From NCBI GenBank assembly GCA_034509735.1, contig JACGWO010000001.1:31003966-31067965 (forward strand): a DNA stretch of 64,000 bases, read 5' to 3'. The notes under the pieces are model-generated. The model was not told the origin of the DNA and did no database searches. It saw only the letters and a list, made by a program, of their open reading frames with translations. This stretch comes from Sesamum alatum (Eukaryota; Streptophyta; Magnoliopsida; Lamiales; Pedaliaceae). Positions 23,287 through 34,940 of the stretch are shown here, piece after piece (positions within the stretch are counted from its first letter, which is position 1; every line of letters starts with the position of its first letter). A program made the position numbers and the translations under genes.

Positions 23287-24159
23287 AAAAGTATAAATGA
23301 AGTGTTTGTTCCGTTAATTACTTTTAGTGTAAATTACATTGGTAGCCCATAAGTTAGGTTTAATTATGCAAATGCCCCATCTTATTTAATTATAAAATTA
23401 CAAGTATATATCTTGAGTTTGTAGTTGCAATTAAAAATACTCTTATTCACTAACGAAACTTTATACAAATACCGGTAGTTTTATAAAGAATATGAAGTAT
23501 TTATATAATTAGGTATAATGATGATGTAATTTAACTTTATTTTTATTATAAACAATGAGGAGCGGAAAATAATTGGAAAGACAAGTGTAGCTGGAGTAAT
23601 GAATAGTCTATTTCATCGATCCAATTAATTAATGTTGTTGATAAGATGTGAGATCCTCGAATAAATGAAAAGGCAGGCTTTGAATAAGGGTATTGAATGG
23701 ACAGACCTATCCGGAAGATGGTTAAAATCTGCTGGACACAAACCTTGAACTATACAAAAACAAAGGGATAGATGCCATTTACTTATATTATATAAGAAAT
23801 AAGGAAAAACTCCATATGAAAAAATTATTAGCAAATTATTTTTCTGTATTTTGAGAAATTAAATAAATTATCTCCTATCAAGGAAAAATACAGGGAGGTA
23901 ATTTGCTTCATTTTAAGATCACAGGGGATAATTTACTAATTATTTTTTTTATGAGAGTTTTACTCATTTCTTATATCACATTGGGGTAAATTGCATTTAA
24001 AAAGTTGACCTCAATATTAATGGCTAAATGATTGGTAATTAAGTGGCATGCTCAAGTTAGTAAAGGAGAAATTGCGAATAGGTCTAATTCAATTCACAAA
24101 GTTGAGACTTCAAAGTTCATAATGTCATGGGTTTAAATTCTAGTAGCGTGTATATTGTT
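23287..24159. other. Intergenic spacer with MITE debris
   Basis: AT-rich sequence. About 23,860-23,995 resembles half of the palindromic MITE of intron 1. No gene: the minus frame 23,625-23,834 has no recognisable domain. Confidence 0.5.
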
Positions 24160-24164
24160 CTACT

Positions 24165-26088
24165 TGTTAGAATAGATAATCTTGAAGTCAATTTTGTTTG
24201 GCTTACACTACAAAAAAATAGAAGATTAGCGACAAAAAAAAAAAAAAAAAAAATCAAGTAACAATTTTAATATTGTCACTAATTATATATATTTAGTGAC
24301 AAGAATGCTTATTTTGTCACAATAATGAATTTTATGATTTTAATAATTACTATTATTTTGTAAAAATTATTATTAGTGACAAAAAAATGTGCACACAAGT
24401 TGTCACTAAATATAATTAGTGACTCATGTATAGTGACAACTTAGTGACAATAAATAATTGTTATCACTATATTGTATTGTCACTAAGTTGTCACTATAGA
24501 TGTGTCACTAATGGTATTTAGTGATAATTTTATACAAAATTTTTGTTACTAATAATTATATAGTGACAAGATAAAAAATATTATCACTTAATACATATTT
24601 TTAGTGACAACTTTTAAATTATCATTTGATATTTTGTCACTAATATCACATTTTCTTGTAGTGTTATGTAACCTATTTCTGACATTGGGTGTTTAAATAA
24701 AGTTCATTTTGAATAAAAGTGAGATTCAGTTACGGCATTAATACTTTGATTGTGTTCACTTATTGTTTTAATACATGTGATTGTTCAATGCACGACCAAA
24801 ACTCACAGACCGGACTGCGGATAGATTGGCAAGTCATGAAATCAGTTTCTGTGAATCGGTCTGAAATACTCCAAGTCGTAGAACCTCGAGATTGGGTATT
24901 GAAGGTCCATTCGAGACTTGCACTAAATGATTGCAGTCGCGTTTCATCGACAAGTGACGAGGGTCGTCCATGTAATATCAGTGGGTTGACCAGCTTGGTG
25001 CCGACTGACTGAGGTGACTCACGGGAATCGTCATATGGGAAACCTTGAGTAGGGTTGGTTGGTATGAATTGAATTCCCGGTTCCAACAGTACGAGATTGG
25101 TCCTCGGACTTGAGGGACTATTATAGTCACATACACACCATGCTTGTATTTTAAGTTTGGCAAGAGGCTACTAAGTTGAGAGACTTGGTTGCTATAAGCC
25201 CTATCTAGTACAACCAAGATGTGTAGTGTGGACAGTAGGTTCCAAGATAAAATCCGTCTCTTGTCAAACGATTGACGGTAGTATCTCACACATACTCTCA
25301 GAGTTGTCATCTATAAATCTGTGGCCACAGTAACTAAACAGCGGGATGGGATCCTAGTGACGTTTAGTATGGACAAGCCTAGGCCTAAGCCAAAAATGGG
25401 TAAAAACATTCAAAGTCCATAACCTAGACTAAGGCCGTGAAATAGTAGACGGAAGGACGTACGTACTCAAGAACTGAAACGTTCACGCCACAATATTCAA
25501 CTAGTCTCTAATACCATAGATCGTTGCTAGACGACCACCCATGGTGACGGACGAGTTCCCATCATATGATGATGGGAATTCGGCCAAATCTAGCTGAGGG
25601 TTAACCTAAAGAGTCACACACAATTCAACCGGTAACGGAGGAATTAATTTGGAATTAATTCTGAGAGATCGAATAACTTAATGGGATTAAATTGGTTCTC
25701 TTCTTGGAGTGTCAAGTCTTTAATTAGATTAAATGTACTTGACTTGAAAATAGAATTTATGGAGTTGAGAAATGGGCTCAAATATTTATTTAATATTTAT
25801 TAGGAGCCCAATGGAATATTTTAAATAGGATTTAAAATATTCCATAAAACTCATCAAGCGATGTACGGACGAGATTGATTCTAGAGGGATTGATGAGATG
25901 GAAGCCATGATTAAAGTTTGACTTAGTCATAGTCCAAAGTTGACTAGGATTTAACTAGGTCAAAATCCTAGTCAAAGTGTGCCTCCCTTAGGAGAGTTTG
26001 AGTAGGAATAGGAAAACGCCTTTCCTATAAATACTCAAAATACAAACACAGACATTAATTTCTACAACCATCTCTCAAGCACACACAC
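24165..26088 (+). repeat. Copia-A 5' LTR, first part
   Basis: Begins TGTTAGAATAGATAATC and aligns with the 3' LTR from 47,875 onward once the CACTA element is removed. A likely TATA element, CTATAAATACTC, is at about 26,027. It is interrupted at 26,088 by Copia-B and resumes after 41,331. The frames called over 24,719-25,310 lie in the LTR and are not genes. Confidence 0.88.
24206..24663. mobile_element. CACTA-type MITE inside the Copia-A 5' LTR
   Basis: 458 bp, starting CACTACAAAAAAATAG and ending TTTTCTTGTAGTG, flanked by TTA on both sides (24,203-24,205 and 24,664-24,666). The interior is built of TTAGTGACAA and TTGTCACTAA motifs in both orientations, the subterminal repeats usual in CACTA elements. 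The matching place in the 3' LTR (about 47,914) has no insert. Confidence 0.92.
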
Positions 26089-28310
26089 TGTTAGAATAGG
26101 TGACCAGAAAGCCAATAGGTTTGGCATTTTGTAACCTATTTAACAACTTGATGTAATGTAATATTATGTAATGAATAAAATGAGTATTAGTTAACTTTGG
26201 TATTCTCTTTGTTGCGCTCATTTTCCATATGCTAAAATGATATTTTACATATATCGCAACAAAGCCCACATATCACGATTAACAACTCATGCAGTTGGAC
26301 CACGTTTGGATGGTGGTCATGAAATCAACTGATGGAGAGTTGGGTCTGAAACATTCCAAGTCGAGGACTTCGAGATAGGGCATCGAGAGTCCTATGGAGA
26401 CTTGCATCAAGAGTCGTGTTCATTGGATGAGTGCTGTGTTTCATCGACGACAAGTGTGGGACGCCGACACGATCTTGATGGGTTGGTCGACTGGGGTCGA
26501 GCCGACTGGACTAACTCGCGGGGATCATCATATGGAAGCCTTGGAGGCTTGGTCGGTATGATTGGATTTTCCCGATTCCGATAGTACGGGAGTAGTCCTC
26601 AAAGTTGAGGAACCATGGCAGTCACGTGCACAGGACAACTGTATTTTGGATCTGGCAAGAGGTGATCATTCTGTAAGATGATCATTATAAGCCTTGTCCA
26701 GTGCAATCAGAATGTGTAGCGAGGACGGTGAGTTCCAAGAAGACGATCTATCCCCTGTCAGTATGTGACAGAGGTATCTCCTATGCACTCGGAGACATGT
26801 TCATGTTATTTAACGCTGTGGCCACAATGGTTGGTCGAACAGGGAATGGTTTCCTGTGTCGACATAATGAAGCATGCGTAATCTCGAGTATTAAGCATAG
26901 ATGCCTAGTCAAGGATGGGAACCGACGCCCAATTCAATACCCTAGACTAAGGCTGGTAGACGGTAGACGGAAGGACCGTACCTATACAGAATCGGCGCCT
27001 AAATGTTCACGCCAACATTCACCTAGTCTGTTGTGCCATGGACCGTTGCTAGGCAGCAACAGTCACCCATGGTAACGGGCCCTTGTGGGACACGGACCCA
27101 AGTCTAGCTGAGGGTGAACCTAAAGGGTCACACATAAATCACCGAGAAGGTTGAGAAATTGACTTGGAGTTAATTTCGAAGAATGAATAAGTAATTGGAT
27201 TACTTAAGCGATTGTCCATTGGATGGACGAGCCGATATTGTATTGGGACCTCGTTTAATCGGTAAATGGGATTTATCGATTAATATGGAAAGTTGAGAAG
27301 TTGGATCCTTAAATTGGATTAAAAGATCAACGGGAATTATTTAAGTGGACATTAAATTAAATTGGATTTAATTTTGGGTTCGTTGTAATTGGATTACAGT
27401 GGAACCCGGTTCGTTAAATTCTGACCCGAGAGGTGTGTTGATTCCATTTTTGGAATAGGAAAAAGTTGGACTTCTTCCCTAAATAAGTATGGCCGAAAAT
27501 TGCTACCTTGGAGGGAACAAAAATCGGCTATGTTGGATGCTAGGTGTTAGTTGACTTGTCTTTTTTGGTAAGAGACAAATCAACTCCAATCAAGCCTTTC
27601 CCTTTTGGTATGATTTGATCATACCTTGACGGATGGTAGGCTTGAATGATGAATAGATGGTGATTGCTTGGGATGTATCTAGACATCCTTGAATGAACCT
27701 AGACACATTCCAATAATCACATTAATTATGTATATATATGAGTATATACTAACACCTATGAAATAAGATTCATTATTCATCTTTTCTAAGGAAAAGAAGG
27801 AGAAGAAAAGCACACACTCTCTCCCTCTCATTCTCGGCCTCCCTTTCTCCCTCTCCTACACTTGTGTTCTTCATTTGATTTAGGATCATTTGGAAAATCA
27901 AAGTGAGTTTAAGAAGAACGATAAATTAATAGTGTTCATCTTCTTAAACCGAATCCTTCTAAACCCATTTTCTTCTAGTAAGGAAAACAAGGGTTTCTTC
28001 CAGTGTAGTGTGGATCACCTTTGGAGAGTTCATACGTTTGAACTTTATGGACATCCGGAGAGGAACAAAGCAAGTAGCGGTGCCAGTGAAAAAACTACAA
28101 AGGTAACGGTTTATATACACTTTCGTAGTTTATTCCACTCTATGCCCTATGTTCAGTATGCGTATTTAATATTGATATATCCTACATCGAACGCCCGGTT
28201 GAGCACCCAAGGGTTCACCCATTGGGATTTACGATTATGCCTTTAATTATTTTAATATCCGCATTCTCACGCTTCCGCTCGCGCTCCCGGGCGGATCCTC
28301 TTGTCTTTCA
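26089..28310 (+). repeat. Copia-B 5' LTR
   Basis: 2,222 bp, from TGTTAGAATAGGTGACC to CTTGTCTTTCA. It contains the shared CTAGCTGAGGG core near 27,103, a (TA)-rich possible promoter near 27,730, a splice-donor-like AG/GTAACG at 28,101-28,108 and a hairpin at 28,206-28,226. The 124-residue frame at 26,701-27,075 is inside the LTR, is not conserved in the 3' LTR, and is rejected as a gene. Confidence 0.9.
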
Positions 28311-28312
28311 AG

Positions 28313-28324
28313 TGGTATCAGAGC
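28313..28324 (+). other. Copia-B primer-binding site
   Basis: TGGTATCAGAGC, complementary to the 3' end of plant initiator tRNA-Met, two bases after the LTR end. Confidence 0.9.
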
Positions 28325-28561
28325 TTGGTTCGATGTAAGGGGCATAGATCTATGTGCTTGGCATGACCTACTCGATTTACGGGTTTTATAATCATGTATA
28401 ATTGTATGAATATGTGAATAAGTATGGTTGTTCATTTGTTTGAATTTGATGGACATTATGCATGCGATTTATATAAGATTGGATCTTAAAATTGCATGTT
28501 CATTTTTAGTTTATTTGGTATAATTTATGCTGAAAAGAAACGTTGAAAAACATAGAAAATC

Positions 28562-28830
28562 GGATAGCAGCGGCAGCGGCAGCGGTTGGCTGCCGCCCCT
28601 ACCAGCCGGTCACTTGCTAGTGGGAACGCAGCCGGGCGTGCGAGGGCTCACACTTGTGCACAGCCTGGCCGACGTGCCTGCCAGCGTGCGTGCTGGCAGG
28701 GGTGGCCGTGCACACTACGCCGCGGGCAGGCGGGCGCTTGCGCGCGCTGGGCTTTGGCCAGCGCGACACAGGGTCTGCGCGCACGGCCCTATGCGGACGG
28801 GCGGCCGTCACAACTACTGGGCCATTTTTG
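28562..28830 (+). other. GC-rich leader island of Copia-B
   Basis: A sharp GC-rich, CpG-rich block with GCAGCGGCAGCGG at its start, inside an AT-rich leader. Copia-A has a block of the same character at the same place (41,935-42,390) but with largely different sequence. All frames through it on both strands are open because of composition and are not supported as genes. It could be a structured packaging region; that is inference. Confidence 0.6.
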
Positions 28831-29122
28831 AAGTGTTTCTCGACGTTTTCTAATAAATTGGATTTTCTGCACATTATTCTGAAAATGAATTAATTTTGCA
28901 TATTTGATTTTGGAATTATTGGATTTTTCCTTAGAATCAAATTTGCTTAATTAATTTGGGATTAATACATGCATTGGATGCATTGTATGTAATGTTTATT
29001 GAATTTGAAATTTGAACTTTGCATATTATTTATATATTTGTACCTTGCGATGTTGGACATCACTTGGATATTTTGAATATCCATGGTTTAAGCATGATTA
29101 TTTGGAATAATTGTGTTATGTG

Positions 29123-30275
29123 TGTTGACATCGAAAATTTTTGGAGTAAATTACCAATTAAAGCCTAAATAAATCGGCTAATAATTCGATTCCAAAACAA
29201 AAGTCCATAATAAATTTGGGCTTGTCATGAATAAATTAAAGGGTAAATTACATCTACATCCCCTAAGATTTGGCATAATTACAAATACCCCCTCGTTGTT
29301 TGAGAAATTACAAATACCCCATTGAGGTTTGTAACCGTCTAAAAAAAAGCCCATTTCCATTCGTTTTTGGGTAAACTAAGCAAAATACTCATATGTACTG
29401 AATTATTTTTTATTTAATTCTTAAAATTTTTTGAAATACAATGCGTAAGGAGAGGTTTTTTAAGTTTTTTACACAGAGGAGAATAAGGCGATTTACCTTG
29501 GGTGATTTTTCTACAATTTTAATAAAAAATTGAGGGCAAAATGGTCAATTTCAGGCATTTGCTAAAAAATTACAAACCTCGGGGGAGGGGGGAGTATTTG
29601 TAATTTTTTAAATAATGAGGGGGTATTTGTAACTATGCCAAACCTCAGGGGAGGTAGATGTAATTTACCCTAAATTAAATTCATAAACCCATATTAAATT
29701 TGGGTTTTATGTATTTTATGGGTCGATCCAAATCAATATAAAGTTATTATTTTGGGTTGACTAAATTGGGCTAGATACATATTCGAAATGCAGTCCATCA
29801 GAAGACTAGCTCATGTCAAAGCCCACGGTGATCAAGCCTAATGGAAGTGAGCCCAAGCTGTTTAAGCCCTACTCACGCCTATAAAAAGGGGCCTCCACCA
29901 CTCAAGTTAAAAGGGGAATTCCATAGAACATTGGAGACAACACAAGACAAGAAGTCACTCCATACAACACAAGCAAAAAAAATCTAGCAAGAGCAAGTCC
30001 AAGCTTTCTCCTACGACGAAGCTCTGCAACTACAAGGCTTTGATACAAAAATTCAAAGTGGTACGTGATCGTCTTCTACAAATAAAGAGGGAGATTACAC
30101 ATCCGATTCAAGGACAACCTCCAAGCCCTTGAATCCACGTTCGTAGAGAAGAATCATGGGGTTACTTTAAATTCAGAGATTGTAAACCACTTTTTATTCA
30201 AATTAATATATCATTTGGTCCATATTTTTCTTTTCGTGTAATTACTTTTTGTAGACACGAAATTTTGTGTGAACA
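29123..30275 (+). repeat. 5' LTR of the Tat-like derivative, carrying a MITE
   Basis: Nearly identical to 34,222-34,935 outside the MITE at 29,241-29,670. A likely TATA motif (CTATAAAAAGGGG) is at about 29,879. Confidence 0.9.
29241..29670. mobile_element. Mutator-like MITE in the gypsy LTR
   Basis: 430 bp with inverted ends GGGTAAATTACATCTAC and GTAGATGTAATTTACCC. The perfect 9-bp duplication TAAATTAAA lies on both sides (29,232-29,240 and 29,671-29,679), and the sister LTR keeps the single target copy at 34,331-34,339. This is direct proof of insertion. It is the innermost layer of the stack. Confidence 0.95.
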
Positions 30276-30356
30276 AAGTTCTGGCATGCCCAGGGGGACA
30301 ATCTCAGCCCCTCATCTCTTCCTCCTACATCGAAGTTCAAGTCATCCAAACGCTCA

Positions 30357-31146
30357 ATGGCGCTCATGAAGGATCAAGTCACCGTCGACGCCACTATCGC
30401 CGGTCAATCCTCCACCGAGGGCAAGATTGTTGACACGACCCCTTCAAACGGTTCAAGCTTGGCAAGCCCTACCTCGAGAGAAATGAGATGCAAGAAGCAA
30501 CACTTTCAATGATCCCAGTCTGTCAACCAATCAAGGGGGCACACTCCAAACCCATTCTTTCAGAAAGCGATGATGAAAAGTTCGGCAAATTGACCATCGA
30601 TGAAGTGCCGACAAGCAAAAGTCATAAGCCAAAGAGGCCACCTTACTCGCCAGTATTCCCCTATGTGGTTTGGTCTGACGACAAAGACAAACAAAGCTCG
30701 TTACAAGACCATGCTCCTCCACTATCCAAAGGAATCAAACAACAAAGTAAGGTGAAATCCAACGACCCTCAAGGTGACAAGGTTGAACTAATCAAGCCCG
30801 TCACTGGTATACACTCGTTGCACTCAAGTAAACTACTTTTGCTGAAAATCAACTTGAAGAAATACCGGGGGCATTCAACTTGAAATCTTACCACATCTTG
30901 GCGAAAGCAGGGTACGACTTTTCTGCCCCATCTGGACTCAACAAGTTAAATCCAGAGTTGACTGGTGAAAAGATCCATGGATTAACTGAAGCACAACACA
31001 AGTTGAGAAGAAAAGGCTTCCGTGTCAACCAACCACACACTGGCTTAGGCTTCACTCCCCACGAACTTGTGCGCGATCGCCTCGAAGATGGTTCTGCGCG
31101 ACAACTGAAGAAAAGAAGTCAATGTGACCCACAAAGAAGTCGATAG
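30357..31146 (+). pseudogene. Polyprotein remnant of the Tat-like derivative
   Basis: Three short frames follow one another: 30,357-30,512 (51 residues from an ATG soon after the PBS), 30,488-30,883 (131 residues) and about 30,880-31,146. The last contains SYHILAKAGYDFSAPSGL, then ELTGEKIHGLTEAQ and GLGFTPHE, which I recognise as the spacer segment common in plant Tat-group gypsy polyproteins between protease and reverse transcriptase. Stops and frame changes separate the pieces. No gag zinc knuckle, RT or integrase is present. A GGGGTACGTAGGCAGC block near 31,640 is typical of the 3' untranslated region of such elements, so almost all of pol has been deleted. Confidence 0.6.
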
Positions 31147-32585
31147 AAAAAGTTGAAAGTTAAGCACTTCATCTTTCTCGACCCGGGGATGTAAGACGTC
31201 ATTCCTGCTCATCTCTTCAAACAAGCCAATCAAGGTGAAGTGACTCCTCGCCAGACGATTTCATGATCAAGAAAGCATTTCAAATGAAGAGGACGAAGAA
31301 AGCATTAAGCTACGTCCATCCAACCACGTCAATGTTGCTGAAGACTCCAACTTGAAGATCTCCAAAAATGAGATTCAAGACGCTCCGAAGCACAACTCGA
31401 AGACGAAGAACATCAAACCTCCTTCATCTCAAATCAAAGATACGGCCTCGGCCTCGGCCTCCCAAATGACAAACTTATGAAGAATATGCTCCATGATGCA
31501 CGAGCCTAAACTGCATGTTACTCCTGGCCCGCATGAGTATAAACTGTGCACGGTATCCCTCCTCTTAAACAAAGAAAAAAAAAGAGAGAAATAAAGAAAA
31601 TTCAAGTTTCTTTGAAGTACGTTTTGACTTGATTCCTTCACGGGGTACGTAGGCAGCTTGGGTATATTCGCTCAGGTTCAGTCATATCTTCAAAAAAATT
31701 CTTGGTTGTTATCTACGATACATCCTCTCGCCATGTTAAAAATATCGAGAAGGAAGAGGGCAATGCAAAGGTTGGTCGGTCTCGTCTCCAAATTAAACAA
31801 GTCTTGAAATTTCGATTAATTGTAAATGCGCGTTGCAATTGTTCGTATCATGGTTAACATCAACAAAAAGAAAAGCTTCAAATGACATGCAATGAAAATT
31901 TCGCGAAGGGAATACTTTTATTGCATCAAAAGTCCATTTACATCGAAAGAAAAAAAAAGCGGAAAAATGCTAAACACTCAGGGGAACAAGTTGAAAGTCG
32001 TCAAATCTCGTCTTGAGTCTTCAAGAAGCTCATCCATCTTCGTTAACTCCCTTGGTTTGATTCTTCGAACAAATATGAAGCGCCTTCAAGCAATGGGGTC
32101 TTCTCTCTCTTGGCGATCATGTCTCTTGAGGTTGAACAAGCTCTTTTCGGCTTCTTGGCAAGGGTCTTCTCGCTCAAGTAGAAAAGGCTTCTCATCAAGT
32201 ACTTCACGGCTTGGGGGCAATGGTCAAGGTCTTCAAGTATCAAAAGCCGGATTTCGCTCAAGAAATACATGAAGAAGGCACCACATGAATCGAAGGCTGA
32301 CCGGTGGAAGCTGAGCGCGTCGTTTGACTCCGTGGAAAGCCGGCGGCGCACCAAAAGTAAAGACTCACGACTTCATGGTACGGAGGGTTTACAAGCGTCA
32401 TCGCCTAACAACTCCTCGGAAGAAAAGATGACTTTGTCATTGAACTCTCCGCGTACAAGCAGTCATGAACATTCGACATCGTCTAACAACTCCTTTGATG
32501 GTGGAAGGCAAGACGCCACAAAAGGCACCATAGCTCGAGAAAAACTTGAAGAATGTCCTTGTAGTGATGTAGGCGAAAAGGGACA

Positions 32586-33150
32586 CGCAAATGGCGGCAT
32601 GGATCTCGTCTTCGTGAAGAATGCTTTGACGATGGCGTTACTCTTGTTCTATGGTGAGGATCTTATTTTGGATGCACACGAAGAGAAATGCGTGAATGGC
32701 GCCATGAATCGCGGTCTTGTGAAGGACGCTTACACGATAGCCTCGCTCTTCTTTTATGGTGAAGATCTTGTTGCGGTACACATGAAGAGAAATGCGAGAA
32801 AGGTGGCATGGATCTCGACTTCGTGAAGGACGTTTAGATGATGGCCTCGCTCTTCTTCTATGGTGAGGATTTTGTTGCAGATGCACAGGAAGAGAAACGC
32901 GTGAATGGCGCCATGAATCGCAGTCTTGTGAAGGACGCTTGCACGATGGCCTCACTCATCTTTTATGGTGAAGATCTTTTCGTGGTGCACATGAAGAGAA
33001 ATGCGAGAAAGGCAGCATGGATCTCAACTTTGTGAAGGACGTTTAGACGATGACCTCGCTCTTCTTCTATGGTGAGGATCTTGTTGCGGATACACATGAA
33101 GAGGAATGTGTGAACAACGGCATGAATCTCGGCTTCGTGAAGGATGCTTG
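32586..33150 (+). repeat. Tandem array, ~104/105-bp monomers in a 209-bp dimer
   Basis: The landmark TATGGTGAGGAT/TATGGTGAAGAT recurs at 32,650, 32,755, 32,859, 32,964 and 33,068, spacings 105, 104, 105 and 104. Two monomer types alternate (GAGGAT type then GAAGAT type), giving a 209-bp higher-order unit. The coding frame is kept through 105-base monomers and lost at 104-base ones, so the 185-residue frame at 32,269-32,826 and its neighbours are fragments. The array sits in the 3' untranslated part, where Tat-group elements are known to carry tandem repeats. Confidence 0.85.
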
Positions 33151-34221
33151 CATGTTGACCTAGCGTGTCTTTTGAGAAAAGGGATGTCTTGCGAAACGTG
33201 GACGGGAGAATCCTCCAGAAGCCCCGTTGATGACAAGGTGATGACTTGGAGGTGCAAACTCAACGCCGGCTTCAACGCAATGAATAGAAGGATTGTCCAC
33301 CAAGACCTTAGATTGAGAAGAGGTGTTAGAGCGGGAGTCAACTGTTTCTCTCGTCTCCTCATCAGAACATCGATGGATATGTATGACTTGTCTAGCCTTG
33401 GATGGTTGAATGATGTCGGCCGGTCATGACGTACAAAGTGGCACCTTCGACCTTGACGTAGTCCTTACTACTTCAAATGACGGTGCGTGAGAATGGCTTG
33501 TTGAGATCCTCAAAGTCCACTTTTGCCAAACAAGAAAATTTACACGAGGAAAATACAAGTCAAAATCATGAAGAGAAAATACATGTGCATTTGTGTGTGC
33601 TTGAAAGTATTCATAAAAGTAAAAAAAAAACCTCCTCTCATTGATGAAACTCCCGTAAACGTGGTATGTTGGATCTCTGGAATTTGGTTGGAGTTGGCAT
33701 AATTGAAGTTGGAGTAAAGCCGGAAGACATGCTCTAAGAGCCGCCTTTGTTGTCAAAATTGTGAATACACGGTAGATAGAAGTGTTCTTTCGTCACTTTG
33801 GTTTGAAAAAAATTGTGATATCACAATTGTCCTTTTATAAAGATAATTCAAGACATAAAACATGGAAACTTTTTGCCCCTGATGGAAAGCTGAAGAAACG
33901 GAGCAGCAAGGGAATTTCACAATGGAAATATTGGAAAAGTGAATAAATAAAATTGCTTGTGCTCTTGACAATGATTTGGATGCCTCATTTTGTTCATTGA
34001 GGTTTCATATCTAAAGCAGGTTGGAAAAGGAAATAGTGAAATTGTTTCCTTGATCTATATATATATATAGTCAAAGTAAATGCAATTCCCTTTTCATTGG
34101 GAGGAATAGATTTGCACTTCTTTGAAGGAAAGAATATTTTGTAGCAAAAAAAAAAAGTCCTTCAAGTCACGCATTCAACAACAACTAACATGTTCTTCGC
34201 TGAGCCTTAAAGTGGCCCATC
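33151..34221 (+). other. 3' untranslated part of the Tat-like derivative
   Basis: No recognisable domain in any frame. Short minus-strand frames (33,424-33,971) have no family signature. It ends directly at the 3' LTR, with only a weak purine stretch (AAAGTGG) as a possible polypurine tract. Confidence 0.5.
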
Positions 34222-34935
34222 TGTTGACATCGAAAAATTTTGGAGTAAATTACCAATTAAAGCCTAAATAAATCGACTAATAATTAGGTTCCAAAATAAA
34301 AGTCCATAATAAATTTGGGCTTGTCGTGAATAAATTAAATTCATAAACCCATATTAAATTTGGGTTTTATGTATTTTATGGGTCGATCCAAAATAAATAT
34401 AAAGTTATTATTATGGATTGACTAAATTAGGCCAGATACATGTTTGAAATGCAGTCCATCAGAAGACTAGCTCATGTCAAAGCCAACGGTGATCAAGCCC
34501 AATGGAAGTGAGCCCAAGCTGTTTAAGCCTTACTCACGCCTATAAAAAGGGGCCTCCACCACTCAAGTTAAAAGAAGAATTCCATAGAACATTGGAGACA
34601 ACACAAGACAAGAAGTCACTCCATACAACACAAGCAAAAAAATCTAGCAAGAGCAAGTCCAAAGCTTTCTCCTACGATGAAGCTCTGCAACTACAAGGCT
34701 TTGATACAAAATTTCAAATTTGTACGTGATCGTCTTCTACAAATCAAGAGGGAGATACACATCTGATTCAAGAACAAGCTCCAAGCCCTTGAATCCACAT
34801 TCGTAGAGAAGAATTAGGGAGTTACTTTAAATTCAGAGATTGTAAACTACTTTCTATTCAAATTAATATATCATTTGGTCCATATTTTTCTTGTCGTGTA
34901 ATTACGTTTTGTAGACACGAAATTTTGTGTGAATA
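34222..34935 (+). repeat. 3' LTR of the Tat-like derivative
   Basis: 714 bp, TGTTGACA to GTGTGAATA, uninterrupted. It serves as the empty-site reference for the MITE at 29,241. Confidence 0.9.
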
Positions 34936-34940
34936 ATGTG

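Larger units (their letters stand above)
29123..34935 (+). mobile_element. Tat-like Ty3/gypsy derivative without pol, inside Copia-B
   Basis: LTRs of 1,153 bp (29,123-30,275) and 714 bp (34,222-34,935) begin TGTTGACATCG and end TTGTGTGAACA/AATA; target duplication ATGTG at 29,118-29,122 and 34,936-34,940. After the LTR comes TGGCATGCCCAGGGGGAC, like the conserved junction of plant Tat-group gypsy elements. Subtracting the MITE and its duplication (439 bp) makes the LTRs exactly equal in length. The internal 3.9 kb has a polyprotein fragment but no RT, RNase H or integrase, so this is a large non-autonomous derivative. Confidence 0.88.

Noticed and set aside
26701..27075. 124-residue frame in the Copia-B LTR
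   Set aside because: Not maintained in the partner LTR at 39,725 onward, and no domain.
28527..28893. Several overlapping frames in the GC-rich leader
   Set aside because: High GC lowers stop frequency in all frames; not shared with Copia-A.
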